Source: an uncultured Flammeovirgaceae bacterium (lineage in GTDB: Bacteria; Bacteroidota; Bacteroidia; Cytophagales; Cyclobacteriaceae). From it: a DNA stretch of 50,708 bases. Both the position numbers and the translations under genes were made by a program. Positions 10,034-19,855 of the stretch are shown here, one piece after another. The notes beneath the pieces are model-generated. The model was not told the origin of the DNA, did not search any database, and worked only from the letters and a program-made list of their open reading frames with translations. The stretch is taken from positions 1-50,708 of the forward strand of contig CAJWQD010000013.1 in the NCBI GenBank assembly GCA_913045135.1, read 5' to 3'. How positions within the stretch are numbered: position 1 is the stretch's first letter; every line of letters begins with the position of its first letter.

Positions 10034-11428
10034 TCACATATGAATTACCTCACCATAAGCATCAGCCGCTGCTTCCATGATAGCTTCTGACATCGTCGGA
10101 TGAGGATGTACGGATTTGATAATTTCATGACCAGTGGTTTCCAACTTTCTGGCCACTACCGCTTCACCAATCATCTCGGTGACATTCGCACCGATCATGT
10201 GCGCTCCAAGCCATTCCCCATATTTTGCATCAAATATAACTTTAACAAACCCCTCTGTAGCACCTGAGGCTTTTGCTTTCCCTGATGCAGAAAATGGAAA
10301 CTTACCTACTTTAATTTCATATCCCTTGGCAAGGGCTTCTTTTTCAGTCATTCCCACAGAAGAAATTTCAGGATAGCAATAAGTGCATCCAGGAATATTT
10401 CCATAATCTAGGGGCTGGGGGGATTGTCCTGCCATTTTTTCCACACAAATAATTCCTTCTGCCGATGCTACATGTGCCAAGGTTTGCCCCTGAACAATAT
10501 CGCCAATAGCATAAATTCCTGAAATGTTAGTAGAATAATATTCATCTACAACAACTTTCTCTTTTTCGGTCACGATCCCTTGGTTTTCGATCCCTAAATC
10601 TTCCAAGTTAGTAGCTAAGCCTACTGCTGATAATACTATGTCACATTCCAAAATCTCTTCCCCCTTTTTGGTACTGACACTAACCTTACATCCCTTTCCT
10701 TTTTTATCTACTTTGGTAACCTCCGCCTGTGTCATGATTTTAATACCCTTCTTTTTAAAGCTACGAGCCAATGTTGCGGAAATATCTTCATCCTCTACTG
10801 GTAAAATATTTTGTAAATATTCTACTATGGTAACTTCTGTACCTATGGAATTATAGAAATAGGCAAATTCAACACCAATGGCACCTGAACCTACAATTAC
10901 CATTTTTTTAGGTTGTACAGACAGCGTCATGGCTTCTCTGTAACCAATCACTTTATTTCCATCCATTGATAGATTAGGTAGTTCTCTTGCTCGCCCTCCA
11001 GTAGCCAGAATTATATTTTTAGCCTCATAACTGACTTTATTTCCATCGGCATCTATCACTTTTACCTGCTTGCCTCGAGAAAGTGTTCCATGTCCTTTTA
11101 TGACATCGATTTTATTTTTCTTGAAAAGAAAATCAATCCCTTTACTATTGGAATTTGCCACCTCACGACTTCTATTGACCATGCCCTTAAAATCCACAGT
11201 TGATTCTTTAACCGATATACCAAAATCAGCTGCATGATTGATATATTCGAAAACTTGAGCACTTTTCAACAGTGCTTTGGTAGGAATGCATCCCCAGTTA
11301 AGGCAAACACCCCCTAATTCTGCCTTTTCTACTATAGCAACTGTCATACCAAGCTGAGCTGCTCTGATTGCCGCTACGTAACCTCCCGGACCACTTCCGA
11401 TTACTATTAGATCATATTTTGAAGACAT
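10034..11428 (-). CDS. lpdA: Dihydrolipoyl dehydrogenase (E3)
   Basis: The FAD-dependent E3 subunit of 2-oxoacid dehydrogenase complexes, reoxidising lipoamide with NAD+. The 464 residues show the FAD motif GSGPGGYVAA (residues 11-20), the redox disulfide GGVCLNWGCIPTK (Cys42, Cys47), the NAD motif GSGAIGVEFA, the second FAD segment YAIGDIVQG and the C-terminal HPHPTMSE with the catalytic His/Glu of the partner subunit. Full length, cytoplasmic. It is divergent from fabG; no E1/E2 genes are nearby. Confidence 0.95.
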   Translation of the reverse strand: MSSKYDLIVIGSGPGGYVAAIRAAQLGMTVAIVEKAELGGVCLNWGCIPTKALLKSAQVFEYINHAADFGISVKESTVDFKGMVNRSREVANSNSKGIDFLFKKNKIDVIKGHGTLSRGKQVKVIDADGNKVSYEAKNIILATGGRARELPNLSMDGNKVIGYREAMTLSVQPKKMVIVGSGAIGVEFAYFYNSIGTEVTIVEYLQNILPVEDEDISATLARSFKKKGIKIMTQAEVTKVDKKGKGCKVSVSTKKGEEILECDIVLSAVGLATNLEDLGIENQGIVTEKEKVVVDEYYSTNISGIYAIGDIVQGQTLAHVASAEGIICVEKMAGQSPQPLDYGNIPGCTYCYPEISSVGMTEKEALAKGYEIKVGKFPFSASGKAKASGATEGFVKVIFDAKYGEWLGAHMIGANVTEMIGEAVVARKLETTGHEIIKSVHPHPTMSEAIMEAAADAYGEVIHM

Positions 11429-11472
11429 ATAATTTTTTTAAATATTAATAAATGCTTTAATTCTTTCGTTTG

Positions 11473-11480
11473 CAAATCTA
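11473..11480 (-). promoter_or_regulatory. Candidate -7 box for lpdA
   Basis: The reverse strand reads TAGATTTG here, a full TAnnTTTG match about 45 bases before the lpdA start in the lpdA-fabG divergent gap. No good -33 element is seen at normal spacing. Confidence 0.35.
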
Positions 11481-11567
11481 AGGGTTAACAATTAAAATGA
11501 CTAAGATGAGCGATTATAGTAGTATATTAATTCAGTTATTTATTTTAGCATAAATTATAAATTTCAC

Positions 11568-12314
11568 ATGAAAACATTAGAAGGAAAAATAGCATTGATT
11601 ACCGGTGCATCAAAAGGAATAGGAAGGGCGATAGCTCATACATTTGCTCAACATGGAGCCCATATAGCTTTTACCTACCTATCAAGCGTGGGACATGGGG
11701 AAAGCTTAGTTGAACAATTAAAGGCAAAAGGTATAGATGCTAAAGGCTACAGATCAGATGCCTCCAATCATGATGCTGCCCAGAAATTAATTACAGATGT
11801 CATACAAGATTTTGGAAAGTTGGATATATTAATCAATAATGCAGGAATCACGCGAGATAATCTGTTAATGAGGATGTCTGAATCAGAGTGGGATAAAATT
11901 ATGGAAATTAATTTAAAATCTTGTTTTAATACCGTAAAAGCGGCTTTTAGGCCTCTTATGAAACAAAGAAGTGGCTCAATTATCAATATGTCTTCAGTCG
12001 TCGGTATCAAAGGAAATTTGGGTCAGGCAAATTATGCTGCTTCAAAGGCAGGTATTATCGGTTTTTCGAAATCTGTGGCACTTGAGTTGGGTTCTCGAGG
12101 CATTCGCTGTAATGTTGTTGCTCCGGGATTTATTGAGACAGAAATGACTGCAGGATTAGATGAAAAAGTGGTACAGACTTGGAGGGATGCCATCCCCTTA
12201 AAACGTGGAGGAAGTCCAGAGGATGTCGCGAATGCCTGTGTCTTTCTGGCATCGGACTCTTCAAATTATATCACAGGACAAGTATTGCAGGTAAATGGAG
12301 GATTACTTACCTAA
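11568..12314 (+). CDS. fabG: 3-oxoacyl-[acyl-carrier-protein] reductase
   Basis: NADPH-dependent reduction of 3-oxoacyl-ACP in fatty acid elongation. This classical SDR of 248 residues has TGASKGIGR (12-20), NNAG (90-93), Asn115, and the catalytic Ser143, Tyr156 and Lys160 (ANYAASK). The C-terminal NGGLLT and the PGFIETEMT loop are typical of FabG. The complete tetrad contrasts with the defective SDR at 3376. Other SDR substrates cannot be excluded, since no fatty acid genes flank it. Confidence 0.9.
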   Translation: MKTLEGKIALITGASKGIGRAIAHTFAQHGAHIAFTYLSSVGHGESLVEQLKAKGIDAKGYRSDASNHDAAQKLITDVIQDFGKLDILINNAGITRDNLLMRMSESEWDKIMEINLKSCFNTVKAAFRPLMKQRSGSIINMSSVVGIKGNLGQANYAASKAGIIGFSKSVALELGSRGIRCNVVAPGFIETEMTAGLDEKVVQTWRDAIPLKRGGSPEDVANACVFLASDSSNYITGQVLQVNGGLLT

Positions 12315-12367
12315 TAAATATCCTTTAATTATCTAAACCTTTTTCCTATTGGGGTAGTTTTAAGTTT

Positions 12368-14404
12368 ATGAGAGATTCCTCTATGTTTTTAATCAATGAA
12401 TGGTGGCTCTTGCCCGCAGTAATGCTTATTTCGGGCGTTACTTATTTAATGTACACGAAGGAAAATCCATGGGCAACATATGTATCCCGGATACTTGGGA
12501 TGGTTCGGATTATTGCAACAATCACAGTTTTTTTAATATTATTAAATCCTTTGATCAACCATCTGACACAAGTAATCGAAAAACCTATCATCGCCGTAGT
12601 TTTTGATAATTCATTATCGATGATCCAGCATGAAGACTCCATAAATATGAATCGAATGCTTTTGGAAATAGATAAAAAAATCAAATCCATGGACTTTGAT
12701 CCATGGATTTTTAATTTGAAAACGCGTACCGAAATGCCCATTCGGTTTGATGCCCCTTTTACTAATTTGAACGAAGCCCTTAATATAGTTTTTAAAAACT
12801 CAGAAACACGAAATCTCGCAGCTGTCCTATTGATTTCAGATGGTTTATATAATCTAGGACTCTCTCCTTCTTACAGATCCTCTTTGATTCCCATTCATAG
12901 TCTAGGACTAGGAGATACTGCAATTAGAAAAGATATATCAATCAAAGAGATTCGCAGTAATCAAATCGTTTATCAAGGTAATCGATTCCCCATTGAGATA
13001 TACATCAATGCCACTAGTTACTTTGGTAAGAAAAAGACCCTCATTTTGTCTGATGAAGATGGAGTTATCAGTAAACAAAATTTGACATTATCCCCGCAAA
13101 TGAGAATTCTATTTGAAGTGGATGCCGATAAATTTGGGCCTCAACACTTACGTTTAAGGATACCTCCAGAAGCCGATGAAATTAATACGGTAAATAATGA
13201 AAAAGATCTTTTTATTGAAATAATCGAAGGAAAAGAAAAAATACTATTAGTAGCACCTGCTCCCCATCCAGATATCAGAGCTATTCGATCGGCTCTAGCT
13301 CAAAGTGAAAACTACCAGACTCAAATATATATTCCCGGATTAATGAAAACCTCTCCACGAGATACCTTCGATCTCATCATTCATCATCAAGCCTTCTCTA
13401 ATAATTTCCCTCTTTTAGATTATTTGGGTAATCCAAGCTTTCTATATATTCTTAGTAATAACTCTAACCTTAATTGGCTCTTCTCCAAAACCAATATTGC
13501 TATCGAACAACAAGGAACTGAACAAGATATTATTAAACCCGCTTATAATACTAACTTTACAAAATTTGAAATCAATCGATCCTATCTGGATAAGTTGAAT
13601 GACTATCCAACTCTAAATGTACCCTATGGATCTTATGAATTAGGTTCTCATGAAATTTTACTTCAACAAAAGGTAGGAAATCTTACCATAGCCAAGCCTG
13701 TATTATCTTTTTTTGACAATGGTATCTCAAAATATGGCGTCTTGTATGGTACAGGGATTTGGAATTGGCGATTACAAGAACTCGCCATATCAAATAATTC
13801 TTTACTTTTTGATCAAATTATCATTAAATCCATTCAATACCTTAGTGTGCAATCAAATAAATATAAATTCATATTTAAACCTGTAGTGCCGTTTTTTCAA
13901 GTTAATGATATTATTAAATTTACCTCGGAGTCTTATAATGACATTTATGAACCCATAGCTGGCAACAGAATTACGCTGAGGGTGTATTCGAAAAAGAATG
14001 GATCGGAAAATATTTATAATTTTACAGGTAGCGATGTTAATAAAACCTTTGATATCGGTACACTTGACAAAGGAATCTACAATTATGAAGCTATCACCGA
14101 TTTTAACGGTGAACATTTCTCCTCAAACGGGCAATTCATTATAGAAAATGCCCAATTGGAACATACTACATTCACTGCCAATCATAACCTACTCAAAGAT
14201 CTGTCTGATCGCACTGGAGGACAGTTCTATAAAAAAAATGAGATAGATATTTTGATCAATGATCTAAGAAATTCACAAGCAAAAAGCGTAATCCATAGCC
14301 TTCAAGACTTTACAAAGCTGATTAATCTTAAATGGCTTTTGATCATCATAATAACTTTCTTCAGCCTTGAGTGGTTTTTTAGAAAATATCTAGGCAGCTA
14401 TTGA
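12368..14404 (+). CDS. Membrane protein with a VWA-like domain, function unknown
   Basis: A 678-residue protein with two N-terminal membrane spans (about residues 13-28 and 43-64), a large extracytoplasmic part and a last span near 652-668. Right after the second span the sequence IIAVVFDNSLSM (Asp80, Ser82, Ser84) gives a MIDAS-like DxSxS metal site, then a Rossmann-like VWA fold (LAAVLLISDGLYNLG, IPIHSLGLGD). Residues about 250-650 resemble the class I glutamine-amidotransferase-like/BatA-like membrane proteins of Bacteroidota. Met6 is an alternative start. It lies 53 bases after fabG on the same strand. The partner is unknown. Confidence 0.75.
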   Translation: MRDSSMFLINEWWLLPAVMLISGVTYLMYTKENPWATYVSRILGMVRIIATITVFLILLNPLINHLTQVIEKPIIAVVFDNSLSMIQHEDSINMNRMLLEIDKKIKSMDFDPWIFNLKTRTEMPIRFDAPFTNLNEALNIVFKNSETRNLAAVLLISDGLYNLGLSPSYRSSLIPIHSLGLGDTAIRKDISIKEIRSNQIVYQGNRFPIEIYINATSYFGKKKTLILSDEDGVISKQNLTLSPQMRILFEVDADKFGPQHLRLRIPPEADEINTVNNEKDLFIEIIEGKEKILLVAPAPHPDIRAIRSALAQSENYQTQIYIPGLMKTSPRDTFDLIIHHQAFSNNFPLLDYLGNPSFLYILSNNSNLNWLFSKTNIAIEQQGTEQDIIKPAYNTNFTKFEINRSYLDKLNDYPTLNVPYGSYELGSHEILLQQKVGNLTIAKPVLSFFDNGISKYGVLYGTGIWNWRLQELAISNNSLLFDQIIIKSIQYLSVQSNKYKFIFKPVVPFFQVNDIIKFTSESYNDIYEPIAGNRITLRVYSKKNGSENIYNFTGSDVNKTFDIGTLDKGIYNYEAITDFNGEHFSSNGQFIIENAQLEHTTFTANHNLLKDLSDRTGGQFYKKNEIDILINDLRNSQAKSVIHSLQDFTKLINLKWLLIIIITFFSLEWFFRKYLGSY

Positions 14405-14427
14405 ACTCTTTGACATTCTCAACTATG

Positions 14428-16974
14428 CTATTGTTCTTTATTTTCCTTGGCTTTCTTTTTCTTTAGTTTAAAAGAAAGTTCCTCAGATTTTTTATCCCAA
14501 CTAGCATGGATAATATCCCCTTCACTTATTTCGCCTTTTAAGATCTCCTCAGCAACCGGATCCTCAAGATATTTTTGAATCGCTCTATTTAGGGGTCGAG
14601 CACCAAATTGAGGATCATAACCTTTATCTGACAAGAAATCCTTAGCACTATCCGTTAAAGTTACTTGATAACCCAAGTCACCTACCCTTTTGAACAACTT
14701 AACCAAAGAAATTTCAATTATTTTGTGAATATGCTCCTTTTCAAGTGAGTTAAAAATAATAACATCATCCAACCTGTTTAAAAATTCGGGACTGAATGTT
14801 TTTTTCAGAGCGTTTTGTATAGTAGACTTGACTAATTCTGCTTTATTATCTTTTCTAGATTGCGTTGCGAAACCTATCCCTGCACCGAAATCTTTAAGGT
14901 CTCTTACTCCAATATTGGAGGTCATAATTAAAATTGTATTACGAAAATCTACTTTTCTCCCTAGACCATCTGTAAGAACGCCATCATCTAATACCTGCAA
15001 AAGAATGTTGAAAACATCAGGATGTGCTTTTTCTATTTCATCCAGAAGAACAACTGAATACGGTTTTCTTCTTACTTTTTCAGTCAATTGTCCACCTTCT
15101 TCGTACCCAACATAGCCCGGAGGCGCACCAACTAGCCTGCTCACAGAAAATTTCTCCATGTACTCACTCATGTCAATCCGAACCAATGAATCTTCCTTTT
15201 CGAACAGATACTTAGAAAGTACTTTAGCCATTTCAGTCTTTCCTACACCTGTAGGTCCAAGAAAGACAAAAGAACCGATTGGTTTTTTTGGATCTTTAAG
15301 GCCCACCCGAGTTCTTTGAATAGCTTTTGTCAGTTTAGTAACTGCTTCGTCTTGACCAATCACGTTTTGGCCAAGGTTTTCATTCATATTTCGAAGCTTT
15401 TCTCCTTCTTTTTGGGCTACTCTACTCGTAGGAATTCCTGTCATCATACCAATGACTTCGGCTACATTTTCTTCGTTGACTTGGTAACGTTTACTTTTCG
15501 AGTCTTTTTCCCATTGATCTTTTTCAATCATGAGCTCAGCTATTAACTTTTTCTCTTTATCCCTGAGCTGAGCAGCTTCTTCGTATTTTTGGCTTTTAAC
15601 GACATTATTTTTGTCTTCTTTAACCGCTTCTATTTGTGTCTCTAAAGCAACGATTTTTTCGGGTACATTTATGTTGTTGATGTGTACTCGAGCACCAGTT
15701 TCATCAAGTACGTCAATCGCTTTATCAGGCAAAAAGCGATCACTTATATATCGATCTGACAGAGCCACGCAAGCTTTAATTGCGTCTTTACTGTAGGTCA
15801 CATTGTGGTGTTCTTCATATTTACCTTTGATATTTTCCAATATTTGGGTAGTTTCGTCAGGTGTAGTCGCATCCACCATTACCATCTGGAATCTTCTCGC
15901 TAAAGCTCCATCTTTCTCAATATACTGACGGTATTCATCTAAAGTGGTTGCTCCTACACATTGAATTTCCCCACGTGCTAGAGCTGGTTTGAACATATTG
16001 GAGGCATCCAATGAACCTGAAGCACCTCCTGCCCCTACAATTGTATGTAACTCATCAATAAATATAATAACGTTTGGCGACTTTTCGATTTCAGTCATTA
16101 CGGCTTTCATTCTTTCCTCAAACTGTCCTCGGTATTTTGTTCCCGCCACCAATGAGGCAAGATCTAAAGTAACTACTCGCTTGCCAAATAGTACTCGAGA
16201 TACTTTTTTTTGAACAATTCTCAAGGCTAAGCCCTCGGCTATTGCGGTTTTACCAACACCCGGCTCTCCTATTAGGATTGGATTATTTTTTTTCCTCCGA
16301 CTCAAAATTTGTGCTACACGTTCGATCTCCTCTTCCCGACCTACTATAGGATCCATTTTGTCTTCTTCAGCCAATTTTGTTAAGTCTCTTCCGAAATTAT
16401 CTAGCACCGGAGTCTTAGTTTTTTCACCCCCTTTGACTGAAGACTCTCCTCTCGCGCTTCCTGGATTAGTACCTGCCCCAAACATTTTCCCCCCATCATC
16501 ATCTGGATCATCAGTGTCCGATTCAGCCATAGGATTCTCAGTTTGATATTCTAACATCTCTTTTACTACATCGTATCCCACATCAAACTTATCCAAAATC
16601 TGCGTGGCTAAATTATCATCATCTCGTAGAATTGACAGCAATAAATGCTCTGTTCCAATCAAATGACTCTTAAAAATTTTAGCCTCTAAATAAGTAATTT
16701 TTAAAACTTTTTCTGATTGACGTGTCAGTGGAATATTTGCTAAATTTTGTACGTTACTTGTTGTAGTTCCCTTGGTCGCTTGCTCAACTGAATTCCTTAG
16801 CTCATCTAAAGAAACACCTAATTTCTTGAGCAAACCAATAGCGACTCCTTCACCCTCGCGAATCATACCGAGCAAGAGGTGCTCGGTTCCAATATAATCA
16901 TGACCCAACCTAAGGGCCTCTTCTCTACTCAATGATATTACTTCTTTTACTCTATTTGAAAACTTAGCTTCCAT
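14428..16974 (-). CDS. clpC: ATP-dependent Clp protease ATP-binding subunit ClpC
   Basis: A class I Hsp100 unfoldase that feeds ClpP or acts as a disaggregase. Domain order in 848 residues: two Clp-N repeats ([34 protein letters not shown] and [13 protein letters not shown]), an acidic linker with [15 protein letters not shown]1 with Walker [10 protein letters not shown] and Walker [10 protein letters not shown], a UVR-type coiled segment ([19 protein letters not shown]), AAA2 with Walker [13 protein letters not shown] and [13 protein letters not shown] pore loop, and the C-terminal D2-small domain ([17 protein letters not shown]). The UVR segment and the short middle domain mark ClpC, not ClpB. 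No McsA/McsB or CtsR genes are adjacent. Confidence 0.95.
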   Translation of the reverse strand: MEAKFSNRVKEVISLSREEALRLGHDYIGTEHLLLGMIREGEGVAIGLLKKLGVSLDELRNSVEQATKGTTTSNVQNLANIPLTRQSEKVLKITYLEAKIFKSHLIGTEHLLLSILRDDDNLATQILDKFDVGYDVVKEMLEYQTENPMAESDTDDPDDDGGKMFGAGTNPGSARGESSVKGGEKTKTPVLDNFGRDLTKLAEEDKMDPIVGREEEIERVAQILSRRKKNNPILIGEPGVGKTAIAEGLALRIVQKKVSRVLFGKRVVTLDLASLVAGTKYRGQFEERMKAVMTEIEKSPNVIIFIDELHTIVGAGGASGSLDASNMFKPALARGEIQCVGATTLDEYRQYIEKDGALARRFQMVMVDATTPDETTQILENIKGKYEEHHNVTYSKDAIKACVALSDRYISDRFLPDKAIDVLDETGARVHINNINVPEKIVALETQIEAVKEDKNNVVKSQKYEEAAQLRDKEKKLIAELMIEKDQWEKDSKSKRYQVNEENVAEVIGMMTGIPTSRVAQKEGEKLRNMNENLGQNVIGQDEAVTKLTKAIQRTRVGLKDPKKPIGSFVFLGPTGVGKTEMAKVLSKYLFEKEDSLVRIDMSEYMEKFSVSRLVGAPPGYVGYEEGGQLTEKVRRKPYSVVLLDEIEKAHPDVFNILLQVLDDGVLTDGLGRKVDFRNTILIMTSNIGVRDLKDFGAGIGFATQSRKDNKAELVKSTIQNALKKTFSPEFLNRLDDVIIFNSLEKEHIHKIIEISLVKLFKRVGDLGYQVTLTDSAKDFLSDKGYDPQFGARPLNRAIQKYLEDPVAEEILKGEISEGDIIHASWDKKSEELSFKLKKKKAKENKEQ

Positions 16975-17081
16975 AATCAGCTTTTTTGCGAACTTCTATA
17001 AACGTAAAAATAAACTCAAATTTGCTTTAAACCGAGAGTATTCTATTTTTAAACAAATTTTTGACAATATAATTCCAACTT

Positions 17082-17714
17082 TTAGTCATTTGTAGACTGT
17101 TTCAAAATATTTAGAGCGTTCGGCCCTTCACAAATTAACAAATCTAATATGGACAAGTTACTTACAAAATTGCTGCCAAAATTTTGATAATATGAAATCG
17201 GGCGGTAAAAGCTCCTTAATTCTGAAGGTTTTTTGGCCAAAATTATATTCCTAAGGTCCAGTACGTCTTTTTGAACCTCCTGCTTATAAATAGAGGTGAA
17301 GTTAAATGACATGTCAATTTGTAAGATTTTAAGACAAACTGTCATCATTGACATTGATAAGTCTAAAAGATAAGTTGGCTTTGAGACCCAAACTTGATCA
17401 AATAGATCATAGAAATAATCATAAAAAGGAGCCTTTCCATAGGCAGCCTGAACAGCTTTTCTGTGATTTTTTATCCAATTTTGATGATAATCAATTGTTA
17501 CATCACGAAAAATTGTTTTTTTTTGATAGTGAACGGGAATCGTCAACATTTGAATCCGGTTAGGTCCTAAAACATAACAACGATTGCGATAGGTCTGCTT
17601 CAAGAAATAGTCACTGACTTCTAATATAATCTTTTTTGAATTGATCAGTCTTGTGAAAAATTCTAAGCTTCCTAAATAATGAAGCTCAATACATATGTCT
17701 GATTTGATCATCAT
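17082..17714 (-). CDS. WbqC family protein
   Basis: A 210-residue protein with the pattern of the WbqC-like family: an opening ELHYLGSLEFFTRLI, then FLKQTYRNRCYVLGPN.IQMLTIPV, and IDYHQNWIKNHRKAVQAAYGKAPFY. The biochemical role of the family is not settled; it often sits near polysaccharide or signal-peptidase genes. It starts inside the stop of the decayed yciO-like gene (four-base overlap), so it was probably co-translated with that gene and may now be expressed poorly. Met2 is an equal start. Confidence 0.85.
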   Translation of the reverse strand: MMIKSDICIELHYLGSLEFFTRLINSKKIILEVSDYFLKQTYRNRCYVLGPNRIQMLTIPVHYQKKTIFRDVTIDYHQNWIKNHRKAVQAAYGKAPFYDYFYDLFDQVWVSKPTYLLDLSMSMMTVCLKILQIDMSFNFTSIYKQEVQKDVLDLRNIILAKKPSELRSFYRPISYYQNFGSNFVSNLSILDLLICEGPNALNILKQSTND

Positions 17715-18310
17715 GGGGAAAAAAAATTATTGATTTCACCCTTCAACTGCCTTTTTATTTCGAATTCATATTCTAAATTATCTAAGATTTTACTGGATTG
17801 ATTATCACCATGGCCACCATCAACAAAAAGTTTTACCCAATTTTTATATTGATGATAAATCAATTCAGGATCTTCAGCATATTCAATTATTTTAAAGTCA
17901 TTTTTTAATATATTTATGACAATGGAATTGCCTAATTTTTTAACTGCTCCACTAGAGATTCGATTGTTGATAATTCTAATCCCAACTTTTCTCTTTCTTA
18001 CCTTCAGGATTTCAGATACTTTAATTGATGCATTTAAAACAAAGGTGTTTGGACTGGTAGTAATTCTTTCATCTATATAATCACAGGGGTAAAACAATTT
18101 TCTGCGTAAGAAGGAAAAATAACTTGAGTCGTCACAATAAAAAGCTAAATTCATCTTTTTATCATTTTAGTTTTTGTTTTTTCTTAACTATCAACTATTT
18201 AAAAAACATATCACATATAGTCTATATAGTATTCAATGGATATCCATGATTAGCTCCTACGCCACAAAACGCATTTATATCTGATTAAACTTACGAGGAT
18301 CATTGTTTTC
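17711..18310 (-). pseudogene. Decayed YciO/Sua5 (YrdC-domain) family gene
   Basis: A 147-codon frame (17711-18154) survives, and its sequence follows the Bacteroidota YciO pattern: SPNTFVLNA (family PGPFTFILNA), RKRKVGIRIINN (K.VGIRIPDN), KKLGNSIV (LGNPIL), IIEYAEDPELIY (IIEYTTDPELIY), FVDGGHGDN (VIDGGYGGN) and EIKRQLKGEI (EIIRQGKGEL). The conserved N-terminal third is missing from the frame. Upstream, at about 18205-18258 in broken frame, a GYPLNTI-stop-TICDM reading matches YPTDTVYGLGCDI, and N-D-K-K precedes the frame's Met as in ..KMNLSFIC. So a full-length gene has decayed by stops and indels. The family binds ATP/threonine or RNA; YciO is not identical to essential TsaC. The upstream end is approximate. 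Confidence 0.8.
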
Positions 18311-18410
18311 TTAACAAAAAAAGAATGCTAGTACTAAATTTAGATGTAATTATAATCGTTTCAGTTTAAAAAATTAGTAATAATATTTTCTATCACTATT
18401 TTTGTCAAAT

Positions 18411-19445
18411 ATGAAAAATAAAAATTCCCTGGCCGTTGGATTGATTATTGGAAGTATGCTTGTTTCTTCCTTTAGTTTTTATTTTTGGCAAATCGTATAC
18501 ACGCCGAATATTCTGGTAGACAAGGAGGAGGTTATCTTCAATATTCCCACCGGGGCTGACTTTAAATTTGTCCAAAACTCATTGTATGATCTCGGTATTG
18601 TTAATGACATAATATCTTTTAGTTTTTTGTCAAAATTGAAGCGCTACGATGAATCAATAAAATCTGGATCGTATCTACTTACAGCAGATATGTCTAACAA
18701 TGATGCGATAAATATGTTTCGATCTGGGGATCAAATCCCAATCAAATTAACCTATTCGCACGCTCGAAGTCTTCAGGATCTCGCAGGAAAAGTATCATCT
18801 TATTTAGAATTTGATTCGGCAAAAATGATGTCAATTCTGTCAAATGGCGACATAGCATCATCCTATGGGTTTACCAAAGAAACTTTTATGTGCATGTTTT
18901 TGCCTAATACGTATGAAGTATACATTACTGACAAACCAACAGCTGTCCTGAATAGAATTTACTCAGCTTATAAAACATTTTGGAATGCAGAGCGCACGGC
19001 TATGGCCGAGGTACTTAATCTAAGTCCAGAACAAGTAATTATTTTAGCTTCAATTGTTGATGCAGAAACTAATCAAATGGATGAAGCTCCCACAATAGCG
19101 GGTGTCTATATCAATAGGCTCAACAAAAATATTAAATTGCAGGCAGACCCAACCTTAGTTTTTGCCTTGGGCGATTTCAATATAAAGCGTGTTCTTAAGA
19201 AACACATGCAAATAAATTCTCCCTACAATACCTACAAATATCAGGGATTACCTCCTGGACCCATAAACCTTCCTTCTATTGCTGCTATTGAAGCCGTGCT
19301 TAATTATGAAAAGAGTGACTATCTATATTTTTGTGCAAATCCAGACTTTTCCGGCAAGCATGTATTCGCTAGAACTCTATCTGAACACAATAAAAATGCC
19401 CGGTTGCTTCATCTAGCCTTGAATAAGAAAAAAATCTACAAATAA
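18411..19445 (+). CDS. mltG: Endolytic transglycosylase MltG
   Basis: A membrane-anchored lytic transglycosylase that cuts nascent peptidoglycan and ends glycan strands. The product has an N-terminal anchor (about residues 9-25), a LysM-like region, and the YceG/MltG catalytic domain: ILASIVDAETNQ with the conserved Glu, IAGVYINRLNKNIKLQADPTLVFALG, NSPYNTYKYQGLPPGPI, and YFCANPDFSGKHVFARTLSEHN. The start is ATG 18411 (344 residues); TTG 18402 is three codons longer. The stop shares its last base with the next start (TAATG). Confidence 0.9.
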   Translation: MKNKNSLAVGLIIGSMLVSSFSFYFWQIVYTPNILVDKEEVIFNIPTGADFKFVQNSLYDLGIVNDIISFSFLSKLKRYDESIKSGSYLLTADMSNNDAINMFRSGDQIPIKLTYSHARSLQDLAGKVSSYLEFDSAKMMSILSNGDIASSYGFTKETFMCMFLPNTYEVYITDKPTAVLNRIYSAYKTFWNAERTAMAEVLNLSPEQVIILASIVDAETNQMDEAPTIAGVYINRLNKNIKLQADPTLVFALGDFNIKRVLKKHMQINSPYNTYKYQGLPPGPINLPSIAAIEAVLNYEKSDYLYFCANPDFSGKHVFARTLSEHNKNARLLHLALNKKKIYK

Positions 19446-19855
19446 TGTTTAAAAACGAAGTAAAGCTCAGAGTAAGATATGCCGATACGGATAAAATGGG
19501 TTTTGTATATTATGGGAATTATGCTGCTTTCTACGAAGTTGCACGAGCAGAGTCTTTCAGAAACTTAGGTTATTCTTACAAAAATCTAGAGAGTAGTGGT
19601 ATTGGGATGCCAGTCCTAAAGATGCAATCCTTATATCATGCACCCGCCAAATATGACGATTTATTGAAAATTATCATTAAAATTCCCGAAATGCCCCGAG
19701 CGCGCATTCGCTATGAATATGAAATTTACAATGAGGAAGCACAACTACTTAATACTGGTGAAACTACATTGGCTTTTATTAACATGGCCAATGGAAGACC
19801 CATGAAAATGCCTGAAGATCTCAAGGCATTGATTAGCACTTACTTCAAAAGCTGA
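19445..19855 (+). CDS. YbgC/FadM-type acyl-CoA thioesterase (hotdog fold)
   Basis: A 136-residue single hotdog domain with the 4-hydroxybenzoyl-CoA thioesterase motif near the start: RYADTDKMGFVYYGNYAAFYEVAR, where the DTD/MG segment carries the catalytic aspartate. A central YHAPAKYDDLLKI strand and MANGRPMKMP loop follow. It cleaves short or medium acyl-CoA (inferred). It is translationally coupled to mltG by a one-base overlap. Its TGA (19853-19855) abuts the uvrB stop with no gap. Confidence 0.85.
   Translation: MFKNEVKLRVRYADTDKMGFVYYGNYAAFYEVARAESFRNLGYSYKNLESSGIGMPVLKMQSLYHAPAKYDDLLKIIIKIPEMPRARIRYEYEIYNEEAQLLNTGETTLAFINMANGRPMKMPEDLKALISTYFKS

Noticed and set aside
14828-16546. Several plus-strand frames of 60-95 codons inside clpC
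   Set aside because: They are antisense shadows of a strongly conserved gene with no motif of their own.
17711-18154. A 147-codon frame that could be called an intact hypothetical gene
   Set aside because: It matches only the last two thirds of the YciO family, with the first third broken upstream, so it was called a pseudogene remnant.
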